Numbered from the stretch's first letter, positions 8,091-14,444 are shown. The stretch: 15,431 nucleotides of DNA from a bacterium (GCA_021813595.1 JAKAKF010000100.1:1-15431); one strand, 5' to 3'. The notes: a model not told the origin generated them from the sequence alone. Program-made: numbers and translations.

Positions 8091-8119
8091 ATTAAATGAA
8101 GTCATGCAGATTATGTAAA
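8091..8119 (-). promoter_or_regulatory. Sigma-70-type promoter of the DUF255 gene
   Basis: On the minus strand TTTACA (8119-8114) is followed after 17 bases by TTTAAT (8096-8091); each box matches five of six consensus bases. The start would be near 8084, about 30 bases before the GTG. The boxes lie in the gap after the aldolase gene. Confidence 0.5.
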
Positions 8120-8133
8120 TAAATATGCTTCAT
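8096..8133. repeat. Imperfect inverted repeat over the DUF255 promoter
   Basis: ATGAAGTCAT (8096-8105) faces ATGCTTCAT (8125-8133): nine pairs with one bulged base and a 19-base centre. The arms bracket the -35 box and touch the -10 box. It could be an operator, or a weak terminator of the aldolase unit, since TTTAATTCTT follows on the minus strand. Confidence 0.35.
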
Positions 8134-8162
8134 CATTCCATTATTTATCAATATTTTATCTG

Positions 8163-8939
8163 CTATATATCATATATTTTACCGTAAGCGTCTTCGGGCG
8201 ATATGCCGCCGTGAACTACTTCTTTTACCGCTTTAATCATATTTGCGGGTTTTTCTGACTGAAATATATTTCTTCCCATATCGACGCCGGCAGCTCCATG
8301 TTTAACGGCGTTATATGCAAGTTTAAGCGCTTCAAGTTCGCCGGTCTTTTTCCCTCCGGCGACTACGACGGGAACGGGACATGTTTCTATTACCCTGTTA
8401 AAATCCTCGCAGTAATAAGTTTTTACTATACTTGCTCCGGTTTCTGCGGCTATCCTTACGGCAAGAGACAGATAACGGACATCCCTCGTCATTTCTCTGC
8501 CGACGGCGGTAACCGCAAGTACAGGTATGCCGTACTTATTGCCTTTATCGACTAATTTCGAAAGATTGATTATACCCTGCTTTTCATTTTTAGAACCTAT
8601 AAAAATAGATAAGGCTACGGCGCAGACGTTCAATCTTACGGCATCTTCCATAGAAACTGTTATATCTTCGTCGGAAAGGTCGTCTTTAAGTATGCTGGTA
8701 CCGCCGCTTACGCGCAAAACGACGGGAATATCTATTTCGGGATTAATCTGGGTTCTTAAAATACCGCGCGTCAGCATGAGAGAATCTGCATTTTCTAAAA
8801 GAGGAGAAATAGATTTTTTTATATTTTCAAGTCCACCTGTAGGCCCCATGAAATAGCCGTGATCTACGGCAAGCATAACGGTTTTTCCGTCTTTCGGCTT
8901 AATAATGCGGGAAAGTCTGTTTTGCATTCCATAATCCAT
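8163..8939 (-). CDS. Class I aldolase / thiolase of the LsrF-DhnA (DeoC/LacD) family
   Basis: This 258-residue TIM-barrel enzyme has a Schiff-base lysine predicted at Lys173 (ASIVKTYYCEDF). AVDHGYFMGPTGGLEN (24-39) matches the start of LsrF-type proteins. Phosphate-binding loops are seen as VAGGKK (193-198) and GVDMGRNIFQ (218-227). LsrF cleaves phosphorylated autoinducer-2 products, while other members are fructose-bisphosphate aldolases or the archaeal-type 2-amino-3,7-dideoxy-D-threo-hept-6-ulosonate synthase. No other lsr or shikimate gene is in the window, so the substrate is unknown. A strong AGGAGGG (8957-8951) precedes the ATG by 11 bases. The gene comes 53 bases after two small DsrE/DsrH-like genes and is probably co-transcribed with them, which hints at a sulfur-linked role. 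Fold and family are secure; the reaction is not. Confidence 0.85.
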   Translation of the reverse strand: MDYGMQNRLSRIIKPKDGKTVMLAVDHGYFMGPTGGLENIKKSISPLLENADSLMLTRGILRTQINPEIDIPVVLRVSGGTSILKDDLSDEDITVSMEDAVRLNVCAVALSIFIGSKNEKQGIINLSKLVDKGNKYGIPVLAVTAVGREMTRDVRYLSLAVRIAAETGASIVKTYYCEDFNRVIETCPVPVVVAGGKKTGELEALKLAYNAVKHGAAGVDMGRNIFQSEKPANMIKAVKEVVHGGISPEDAYGKIYDI

Positions 8940-8992
8940 AAATATTTTATCCCTCCTTTTTTATATTTTTTAATTGGTTGATTTTTATTAAA

Positions 8993-9181
8993 TTAAACGC
9001 ATATAGTTTTATCGTATTCAAAAATTTTATCTAAAACCGAGTCGTAACCGTTACTATCTATTTCCCAAAGATTAATTATTAAAACCTCGATACCCTCGGA
9101 TTTTTGAGCGGCTACGACGCTGTTAAAAGATTTAGCTAAATCCCCGTCAATTTTTTCTTTTATTAAATATAAAATTTTCAT
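8993..9181 (-). CDS. Small DsrH/TusB-like protein (hypothetical)
   Basis: This 62-residue protein opens with a beta-strand/helix pattern (MKILYLIKEKI...AKSFNSVVAAQK...EVLIINLW) and closes with KIFEYDKTICV, including a single Cys61 one residue from the end. The pattern is that of a short DsrE/DsrH-type alpha/beta fold, members of which pass sulfane sulfur on a conserved Cys. Here the Cys is not at the usual DsrH place, so sulfur transfer is unproven. The ATG begins one base after the stop of the preceding DsrE-like gene (TAA-T-ATG), implying translational coupling and a likely heteromer, as DsrE, DsrF and DsrH form. The aldolase gene follows after 53 bases. It is too short for a confident family call. 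Confidence 0.5.
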   Translation of the reverse strand: MKILYLIKEKIDGDLAKSFNSVVAAQKSEGIEVLIINLWEIDSNGYDSVLDKIFEYDKTICV

Positions 9182-9182
9182 A

Positions 9183-9461
9183 TTAATAAAAAAACACGAT
9201 ATCGTATTTTAACATTTTTTTTCCTATATCTAAATCTGAAATAAAGCTGAAGCCTTCTTTTTTAAAATTTGAATACAATCCTATGCCGACCGCCTTAATC
9301 ATTTCAAGATGATTCTTTATAACCGGCAGATCGTTTACATTAAAATCTTCGTTTAAAAGAAAAATATCTACTTTATCGCCGAGAAGGCTTAATCCGGCAG
9401 AAATCCTTAAACCTTCGGAATGTCTTTCCTTGGACTTAATTAAAACTGCTATATTTTTCAT
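9183..9461 (-). CDS. DsrE/DsrF-like small protein without cysteine
   Basis: The 92 residues contain KNIAVLIKS, then EGLRISAGLSLLGDKVDIFLLNEDF (about 16-40), which is the helix-strand core of DsrE/DsrF-family proteins, and end KKMLKYDIVFFY. There is no Cys at all, so the protein cannot carry persulfide the way DsrE or TusD does and may be a structural subunit, like the Cys-less partners in TusBCD and DsrEFH. It is coupled to the 62-residue DsrH/TusB-like gene and lies upstream of the LsrF-type aldolase. Only a weak purine-rich stretch (GAAAG) precedes the ATG. The gene starts 80 bases after the amt stop with no clear terminator between, so read-through from amt is possible. Confidence 0.6.
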   Translation of the reverse strand: MKNIAVLIKSKERHSEGLRISAGLSLLGDKVDIFLLNEDFNVNDLPVIKNHLEMIKAVGIGLYSNFKKEGFSFISDLDIGKKMLKYDIVFFY

Positions 9462-9540
9462 AAATATTAAACTTTCTTCGCGTAATTTTGCTCTTTAACT
9501 TTATAATTTATTTATAATTTAATCTGAAGTATAATATTTG

Positions 9541-10788
9541 CTATAAATTATATCCCGTTTCTTCGTGCTGGGTAATATCCAAGCCCATAGTTTCCGAGTC
9601 TTTATCTACCCTTAGACCCATAATTAAATCAAGTACTTTGAATATGATAAAACTTAACGCGAAAGAATAGGTAGCGACTATTATTATAGTAATTACCTGA
9701 ACCAATAACTGTCTTGGATTTCCGTAAAACAATCCTCTTCCTACTTTATTTATTAAAGGGTCTGCAAATAATCCTGTAGCAAAAACTCCCCAAACGCTTC
9801 CTACTCCGTGAACGCTGAAAACGTCTAAAGCATCGTCGTAACCTAATTTAGGCTTAATAAAAATTACCATAGAAAAACATATAATGCCTGCGATAAGACC
9901 TATAATCATAGCAGCCCAAGGCGTTACATAGCCGGCCGCCGGCGTAATAGTCGCAAGACCGGCAATAGCCCCCGAAACAATGCCTAAACTTGTAGGCTTG
10001 CCGTTTCTTACCCATTCCGCTATCATCCAGCTTATCGCCGCAGACGCTGCAGCGGTATTTGTCGCCAAAATTGCCGAAGCGGCAATAGAATTTGCGGCGA
10101 GTGCGCTGCCGCCGTTAAAACCGAACCAGCCGAACCATAAAAGCCCGGCACCCAATATAGTATAACCGAGTTGATTCGGCTGTATTATGTTTTCTGTAAG
10201 GTATTTATTCCTTTTTCCAAGCGCTAACGCTCCGGCAAGCCCTGCAAAACCGGCGCTTATATGAACGACGGTTCCGCCGGCGAAGTCCAATGCTCCCATT
10301 TTTGCAAGAAATCCTCCTTTACCCCATACCCATTGCGCTATAGGCGCATAAACTACCGTCAGCCATATTACCGTAAAAACGACCCATGTCGAAAATTTAA
10401 CCCTTTCCACTAAGGAGCCGCTTATTAACGCAACGGTTATTATAGCAAACATTAGTTGAAATACTACGAAAACATATGAAGGTAAGGTGTTCGCATACCT
10501 TGAATGCTGATTAATTTTCATATTAAACAGTCCTATGTATTTCAAGTTTCCTATAAAGCCGCCGTAAGCGTCGGGTCCAAAAGACAAAGAATATCCCCAT
10601 AAAATCCATACAAAACTTACGGTAGCAATAGTAACGAAACTAAGAGAAATAGTGTTAAGCACGTTTTTCTTTCTTACCATCCCTCCGTAAAAAAAGCCTA
10701 GAGCAGGCGTCATCATTAACACAAGCGCGGCAGAAGTTAAAACCCATGCAATGTTTCCGGCGCTAAAAGAATCGGCATTTATTATCAT
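9541..10788 (-). CDS. amt: Ammonium transporter, Amt/MEP family
   Basis: At 415 residues this is a standard-length Amt channel, a trimer in the inner membrane that conducts NH4+/NH3 for nitrogen assimilation. The pore twin histidines are His176 (GGTVVHISAG) and His327 (DVFSVHGVGSVWG); Asp169 in LDFAGG is the conserved structural acid. The N-terminal TPALGFFYGGMVRKKN (27-42), the GWFGFNGGSALAAN motif (220-233) and the C-terminal GLRVDKDSETMGLDITQHEE tail, which binds GlnK in relatives, are all present. Eleven hydrophobic segments are expected, with no clear cleavable signal peptide. A GGGGG ribosome site lies about 11 bases before the ATG. No glnK lies next to it in this window, unlike the common glnK-amtB pair. 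No sigma-54 box was found upstream. The strong terminator at 10931-10968 insulates it from the sulfur operon. Confidence 0.95.
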   Translation of the reverse strand: MIINADSFSAGNIAWVLTSAALVLMMTPALGFFYGGMVRKKNVLNTISLSFVTIATVSFVWILWGYSLSFGPDAYGGFIGNLKYIGLFNMKINQHSRYANTLPSYVFVVFQLMFAIITVALISGSLVERVKFSTWVVFTVIWLTVVYAPIAQWVWGKGGFLAKMGALDFAGGTVVHISAGFAGLAGALALGKRNKYLTENIIQPNQLGYTILGAGLLWFGWFGFNGGSALAANSIAASAILATNTAAASAAISWMIAEWVRNGKPTSLGIVSGAIAGLATITPAAGYVTPWAAMIIGLIAGIICFSMVIFIKPKLGYDDALDVFSVHGVGSVWGVFATGLFADPLINKVGRGLFYGNPRQLLVQVITIIIVATYSFALSFIIFKVLDLIMGLRVDKDSETMGLDITQHEETGYNL

Positions 10789-10930
10789 ATAATATTATTC
10801 CCCCTTTGGAATTGTTTTATATGCTTATCGTATTTATATTAAACTTTTTAATAATATCATTTTTTATTTTAATTTTAAATATTTTTGTTCCTTATCCAAT
10901 AACAAACTCAAATAAAATTTTAAAAAATAA

Positions 10931-10968
10931 AAAGGCTATTAGCAATAATAATATTGCTAATAGCCTTT
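10931..10968 (-). terminator. Strong intrinsic terminator of the sulfur operon
   Basis: AAAGGCTATTAGCAAT (10931-10946) and ATTGCTAATAGCCTTT (10953-10968) form a perfect 16-bp stem with the 6-base loop AATAAT. On the minus strand the stem is followed by TTATTTTTTAAAATTTT, a good T-tract, so it ends transcription coming from the DUF1641 gene and shields amt. The plus strand has only TTTGATAT after it. Confidence 0.85.
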
Positions 10969-10981
10969 GATATAATATCTT

Positions 10982-11044
10982 ACGCGCTAACGCGCGCTTG
11001 TCTTTATCTTCTGCATGCTGCGCTCATTCGCTCACGGGCATGCA
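10982..11044. repeat. GC-rich patch with two short hairpins
   Basis: In strongly AT-rich surroundings this patch contains GCGC-TAAC-GCGC (10984-10995) and TGCATGC (11012-11018) facing GCATGCA (11038-11044) with a 19-base loop holding CGCTC twice. It sits between the DUF1641 stop and the terminator. It may be a repetitive extragenic element; that needs other copies in the genome. Confidence 0.4.
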
Positions 11045-11062
11045 TAGAAAAATAAGGGTATA

Positions 11063-12154
11063 TTATAATTTTTTGAATTCTTTTTTGGCAATCTCACCCG
11101 TAATAAATATATCCTCTGCATGTTCGTTTATATCGCTGGTTAAATTTTTAGATAAAAGCATCATAAATTTAAGACCCTGCATTATTTCAGGATTTTTTGC
11201 CATAGATAATAACGACAAAATACCTCCTTTTGCATATTTCTCTTCTTTGGCATTATTTATTGTTTTAATAGTTGAACGGTTGATAGATTTTATAGCTTCT
11301 TTAACATCCACCTGCGTCATGATGGCTTCAACCATTGCCTGCGCCGTATTTACGACCCTGTCGACTAATCCGTCCGTAAGCATTTTCCTTGCGGCAGCCG
11401 TCGCATTAGCCAATTCTATAAGATCATCCAATGTTCCGCTGTTAATAAGCGATTCGCCGGCATCTAACAACGGTTTAACATTATAATTTAACGTTAGATC
11501 GGTAAGTTCCGTTAATTTCTCGGCGGTGCCAGCCATGCGTTCTACCATAGAATCCGTCATTCCCTTGCTGAAACCGGCTACGAAATCGCCCATTTCTTTA
11601 AGCGACTGAAGCGTTCCGGATTTCTCTAGTTCCGCAATTTTATCTAACGAATTTTCAAGCGAATCGGATAAATGCTGGGCTTTTTTGATTAAACCTACCA
11701 TATTTTCGTCGGTCAGAGAATCGGTAAGCTCAGCCAATTTTTCTGCGGTACCGGCCATACGCTCTATCATTGCGTCGGTAGTGCCTTTGCTGAAACCGGC
11801 TACGAAATCGCCCATTTCTTTAAGCGACTGAAGCGTTCCGGATTTCTCTAGTTCCGCAATCGTTTCAATGCTCTTTTTAAGGCTTTCTGCTTTATTGCCG
11901 GCAGTTTTAATCATAGACAATTGTTCTTCCCCAGAAAAACTGTCCATAATAGAAAGACCTGTAGTAATATTATCGGCGACTCTCTGGACCATCATATCGG
12001 TAGCTCCGTCTTTCTGAGCTTGTAACATTGCGCTAAACTCGTCAAGAGTATCTAATCTATCGATAATATTCAATAAATGTTCTAAAGCTTGCGGCTTTTC
12101 CTTGAGTTTATTAGTCAGGGCGGCACCGACGTCTATTGTTTCATTTTCAGCCAT
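11063..12154 (-). CDS. DUF1641 protein with four helical repeats, SQR partner
   Basis: The C-terminal part of this 363-residue protein, KGGILSLLSMAKNPEIMQGLKFMMLLSK (309-336), is a typical DUF1641 segment, a family often encoded beside sulfide:quinone oxidoreductases. The rest is soluble-looking, Cys-free, and made of about four related helical units starting near residues 35, 105, 179 and 239, each with a (S)GTLxxLxxxx...TDxMxxRxxxTA pattern. Units two and three are nearly identical, and 74 bp of their DNA are perfectly the same. Many DUF1641 proteins are much shorter. GGAGG lies 6 bases before the ATG, and the gene starts 26 bases after the sqr stop as the last gene of the operon. No biochemical role is established. 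A scaffold or membrane-contact role for SQR is my inference. It has no signal peptide or clear membrane helix. Confidence 0.85.
   Translation of the reverse strand: MAENETIDVGAALTNKLKEKPQALEHLLNIIDRLDTLDEFSAMLQAQKDGATDMMVQRVADNITTGLSIMDSFSGEEQLSMIKTAGNKAESLKKSIETIAELEKSGTLQSLKEMGDFVAGFSKGTTDAMIERMAGTAEKLAELTDSLTDENMVGLIKKAQHLSDSLENSLDKIAELEKSGTLQSLKEMGDFVAGFSKGMTDSMVERMAGTAEKLTELTDLTLNYNVKPLLDAGESLINSGTLDDLIELANATAAARKMLTDGLVDRVVNTAQAMVEAIMTQVDVKEAIKSINRSTIKTINNAKEEKYAKGGILSLLSMAKNPEIMQGLKFMMLLSKNLTSDINEHAEDIFITGEIAKKEFKKL
11565..11638 (-). repeat. 74-bp perfect direct repeat inside the DUF1641 gene, copy 2
   Basis: This stretch is identical to 11787-11860 with a 222-bp (74-codon) offset. 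Flanking bases on both sides are still similar but not identical. It encodes the core of helical unit three. Confidence 0.85.
11787..11860 (-). repeat. 74-bp perfect direct repeat inside the DUF1641 gene, copy 1
   Basis: This is the partner of 11565-11638 and encodes the core of helical unit two. The in-frame offset shows that a whole structural unit was duplicated. Confidence 0.85.
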
Positions 12155-12180
12155 AATTTGCCTCCATTTATAACATTAAA

Positions 12181-13320
12181 TTAAAGAATTCCCATCGGGG
12201 TCAGCCAGTAAACTTTATTGTATGTTAATTTAAACCAGTGTATAAGTGCCGAAGGAGTAACGGGATTAGGCGGATTATTATAATCGAACATAATATAAGT
12301 GGCTTTAGATAGGCCGGTTTCTATAAAGCAGAAAACCTTTCCGTCATACCTGAACGGCGTCAAGCCATTTCTTAATTCGGATGCTATATTTTCGACTATA
12401 ATGTCCGATTCAAAGTGGGCGGTCGAACCGGCTTTACTTATTGGAAGATTTGTAGTATCGCCGACTACGTAAATATTTGTCGAGCCTTCCATTTTAAGGG
12501 TAAATTTATCGGTAGGCACGAAACCGTTCTGTCCTAACCCGGAATCTTCTATGACCTGAGCTCCTTTATGCGGCGGAATAGTAATAAGAAGATCATATTT
12601 TAAAGTTACTCCTTCAAGGCTGGTAACCGTTTTTTTGTTAGGATCGACTTCTTTCATATTATATAATGTTTCTGTATTTATTCCGTGTTTCGGGAACGTT
12701 TTAGCGGCAAAATGCGCTACCGATTCAAGTCCGTGAAGTCTGCCGATAGGATATGTGTAAGTATAATCTACCTTATCCCTTAATCCTCTCTGCCTGAACC
12801 ATTCGTCCATCATATAGGAAACTTCGAGCGGAGCGACAGGACATTTGTGAGGAAGACCTATAGTTAAAACAATTTTCCCGCCTTTAAACGTCATTAATTC
12901 ATGGCGAAGTTTTCTGCAGGCTTCGACTTCGTAAAACCAATTTCCGCCTTCTTTTAAGCCCGGTATCATTTCCGGAGCCGGCCTGGAGCCTGTCGCAAGA
13001 ACCAATATGTCGTATTTAATTATAACGCCGTTTTTAAGATGAACTTCGTTTTTATCTTTATCTATTTTAATTGCAGGGTGAAGATGCAGCGCTACCATCG
13101 GGTCAAGCAAATCAATTTCGTTTCTTACAAGCTCTTCATAGTGTTTCATACCGAATAGCATATATAAAAGACCAGGCTGATAAAAATGCTCCGCTTTATC
13201 GGAAATAACGTCAATTACTAGCTCGCCTTTTTTAAGTTCGGGGCGCATTTTCTTTGCAAGTAAATTTGCGATAATAGTTCCACCGACTCCTCCTCCGACT
13301 ATAACTACTCTTTTTGACAT
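12181..13320 (-). CDS. sqr: Sulfide:quinone oxidoreductase
   Basis: This 379-residue flavoprotein of the disulfide oxidoreductase family oxidises sulfide to sulfane sulfur or polysulfide and passes electrons to membrane quinone. The FAD-binding GGGVGG (9-14), the ATGSRPAP motif (109-116) and YVVGDTTNLP (284-293) with the flavin-contacting Asp are intact. Three cysteines occur: Cys135 (EVEACRK), Cys160 (LPHKCPVAP) and Cys331 (KVFCFIETG). Cys160 and Cys331 match the redox pair next to the flavin found in all SQR types. Overall the HKCPVAPLE segment suggests a type III-like SQR rather than type I, though I cannot settle the type without an alignment. The amphipathic C-terminus (residues 355-379, with Trp and Leu) probably anchors it to the membrane. 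AAGGAGG lies 5 bases before the ATG. It lies between tusA and the DUF1641 gene in one operon. Confidence 0.9.
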   Translation of the reverse strand: MSKRVVIVGGGVGGTIIANLLAKKMRPELKKGELVIDVISDKAEHFYQPGLLYMLFGMKHYEELVRNEIDLLDPMVALHLHPAIKIDKDKNEVHLKNGVIIKYDILVLATGSRPAPEMIPGLKEGGNWFYEVEACRKLRHELMTFKGGKIVLTIGLPHKCPVAPLEVSYMMDEWFRQRGLRDKVDYTYTYPIGRLHGLESVAHFAAKTFPKHGINTETLYNMKEVDPNKKTVTSLEGVTLKYDLLITIPPHKGAQVIEDSGLGQNGFVPTDKFTLKMEGSTNIYVVGDTTNLPISKAGSTAHFESDIIVENIASELRNGLTPFRYDGKVFCFIETGLSKATYIMFDYNNPPNPVTPSALIHWFKLTYNKVYWLTPMGIL

Positions 13321-13398
13321 AACTGCCTCCTTAAAAATTAAAATTTAAAAATTAATTTAATTAATTTAAATTTAACGCAAACAAAATATTTTTAATTT

Positions 13399-13659
13399 TT
13401 ACATATCTTTAACTTTTTTAGAAAAAATGCGCCAATAACCATCACCGGGAATAACTCCAAGAAATTCCTGTTTTACTTTATTTAGCCATTCGGGAACGTC
13501 TTTTGCGCTTCCGGCATCTCCGGAAATCAGTTCTATTACCGAACCTACCGGCTGCTGCCTAACTTCTTTTATCAACTCCATAAGAGGACCGGGGCAATAT
13601 GTTCCCCTTGCATCTACCGTAACCGTAGGTTTAATCTGTTTCAATTCTTCTTCTGTCAT
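13399..13659 (-). CDS. tusA: TusA-family sulfur carrier protein
   Basis: This 86-residue protein has the TusA signature RGTYCPGPLMELIK at about residues 18-31. Cys22 in the CPxP motif is the residue that carries a persulfide in TusA and in the sulfur-oxidation TusA proteins. The rest follows the two-layer alpha/beta fold, with EFLGVIPGDGYWRIFSKK forming the last strands. An ideal AAGGAGGT lies 8 bases before the ATG. It sits between a DsrE-like gene (93 bases upstream) and sqr (78 bases downstream), so it likely accepts sulfane sulfur produced by SQR, directly or through the DsrE-like protein, in the cytosol. That direction of flow is inferred. The usual tRNA-thiolation role of E. coli TusA is less likely in this setting. 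The length is typical. Confidence 0.9.
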   Translation of the reverse strand: MTEEELKQIKPTVTVDARGTYCPGPLMELIKEVRQQPVGSVIELISGDAGSAKDVPEWLNKVKQEFLGVIPGDGYWRIFSKKVKDM

Positions 13660-13752
13660 TACTAAATACCTCCTTAAATATTTTTAAATTATTTTATGAA
13701 TCAAATTTAGAATCATTTAAATTGAATATTTAAAAACTTTTGTCGTTTATCT

Positions 13753-14145
13753 TTAAAAAGTTATCGTTTCGGCGCCTTCCATAATCCCTAAAAATGCCGC
13801 AAGGCCTAAATGATCGTCTACTATGTCTAATAAATCTTCTTTTTCGATTTTAAGAATATCCATTACCATTGAGCAGACATAAATTTTAAGACCGCCCAAC
13901 ATTTTTGCCTGATCAAACAGTTCGTAAAACATGGATGCTTTTTTTTCTTTTATCTGTTCGTAAAGTTTTCCGCCGGTAAAATTTTTCTTTTCCACCGTTT
14001 CTTTTAAAAAATTGTAAACCGCATTCATAGTTACGAAAATAGAAACCTCGACCCCGGAAACCGCTGCAACAGACGCGATCATTGAAGCCACGTGTGATTT
14101 TTCATACTCTTCGGATGCGATAATAATCGCTAATTTGTCAGACAT
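13753..14145 (-). CDS. DsrE/DsrF-like sulfurtransferase-type protein
   Basis: The 130 residues show the DsrE-like pattern: an N-terminal strand (KLAIIIAS), a helix with a dense Ala/Ser/Val stretch (VASMIASVAAVS), a second strand (GVEVSIFVT), and LKIYVCSMVMDIL with the single Cys91 in the place where DsrE2/DsrE-type proteins bind sulfane sulfur. The last helix, GLAAFLGIMEGAETITF, closes the fold in the way of DsrE2-like proteins. There is no signal peptide or long hydrophobic segment, so the protein is cytosolic. It is the first gene of the operon with tusA, sqr and DUF1641, and AAGGAG lies about 8 bases before the ATG. Partner TusA and DsrE-type proteins exchange persulfide in sulfur oxidisers. 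The sigma-54 promoter at 14254-14269 lies about 110 bases upstream. Confidence 0.85.
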   Translation of the reverse strand: MSDKLAIIIASEEYEKSHVASMIASVAAVSGVEVSIFVTMNAVYNFLKETVEKKNFTGGKLYEQIKEKKASMFYELFDQAKMLGGLKIYVCSMVMDILKIEKEDLLDIVDDHLGLAAFLGIMEGAETITF

Positions 14146-14253
14146 AATTCACTCTCCTTATTGTTATGTTTTAATATATTTTTATATTGAATAATTTTAT
14201 ATTGCATAACTTAGTATATTTATATATTTTTGGTATACTTTTATTAAAAATAT

Positions 14254-14269
14254 TGCAATAAATGTGCCA
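14254..14269 (-). promoter_or_regulatory. Sigma-54 (-24/-12) promoter of the sulfur operon
   Basis: On the minus strand TGGCAC (14269-14264), five bases, then TTGCA (14258-14254) gives the RpoN consensus. The key GG and GC doublets are separated by exactly 10 bases. The start would be near 14243, leaving a leader of about 98 bases before the dsrE-like ATG. RpoN promoters need an ATP-driven activator bound upstream, and a fitting pair of palindromes is present at 14343-14384. Confidence 0.75.
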
Positions 14270-14342
14270 TTTTGAAAGTTAAGATTAAGATAATGAATTA
14301 ATTAAATTTTTAAAATTATCCTTTTAAAAGTTTAAATTAATT

Positions 14343-14361
14343 TTATGCCAATTTGGCATAA
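14343..14361. promoter_or_regulatory. Palindromic activator site 1 upstream of the sulfur operon
   Basis: TTATGCCAATTTGGCATAA is a 19-bp palindrome around one central base. Its centre (14352) lies about 109 bases upstream of the predicted start. It is identical to the palindrome at 14366-14384. Confidence 0.7.
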
Positions 14362-14365
14362 ATAT

Positions 14366-14384
14366 TTATGCCAATTTGGCATAA
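14366..14384. promoter_or_regulatory. Palindromic activator site 2 upstream of the sulfur operon
   Basis: This is a second exact copy of the 19-bp palindrome, centre 14375, about 132 bases upstream of the predicted start and 23 bases from the first centre, roughly two helical turns. Two dimers could therefore bind on the same DNA face, as sigma-54 enhancer-binding proteins do. Confidence 0.7.
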
Positions 14385-14444
14385 TTTTTGATAAAACTGG
14401 CGAAGTAGAATTAAAGGGCTAATATATCGTCTTTTATTATTTGT

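Larger units (their letters stand above)
10789..11062. other. Intergenic region between DUF1641 gene and amt
   Basis: This 274-base gap holds the sulfur operon terminator (10931-10968), a GC-rich hairpin patch (10982-11044) and about 140 AT-rich bases just upstream of amt that must contain the amt promoter. I could not pick a convincing promoter there. Confidence 0.5.
14146..14444. other. Regulatory region of the sulfur operon
   Basis: This 299-base AT-rich gap contains the sigma-54 promoter and the two palindromes. Between them (about 14280-14342) is an AT-rich inverted repeat, with AATTAATTAAA facing TTTAAATTAATT, which might help bend the DNA. I found no perfect IHF consensus and no small gene. 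Confidence 0.55.

Noticed and set aside
8298..8856. Plus-strand open frames opposite the aldolase gene
   Set aside because: They lie entirely antisense to a well-supported gene, have no ribosome site or recognisable domain, and are by-products of its codon use.
8163..8939. Archaeal-type 2-amino-3,7-dideoxy-D-threo-hept-6-ulosonate synthase of the alternative shikimate route
   Set aside because: The fold is shared, but the AVDHGYFMGPTGGLEN start fits LsrF-type better and the partner dehydroquinate synthase II gene is not next to it.
10789..10930. A sigma-54 promoter for amt
   Set aside because: No GG-N10-GC pair with consensus flanks was found on the minus strand, although amt genes often use RpoN.
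10998..11486. Plus-strand open frame of about 160 codons opposite the DUF1641 gene
   Set aside because: Most of it mirrors the repeat-rich DUF1641 coding strand, and its start lies in the GC-rich hairpin patch without a Shine-Dalgarno.
14343..14384. Two identical palindromes taken as a short CRISPR array
   Set aside because: Only two copies, a spacer of four bases, and no cas gene. Position relative to a sigma-54 promoter explains them better.
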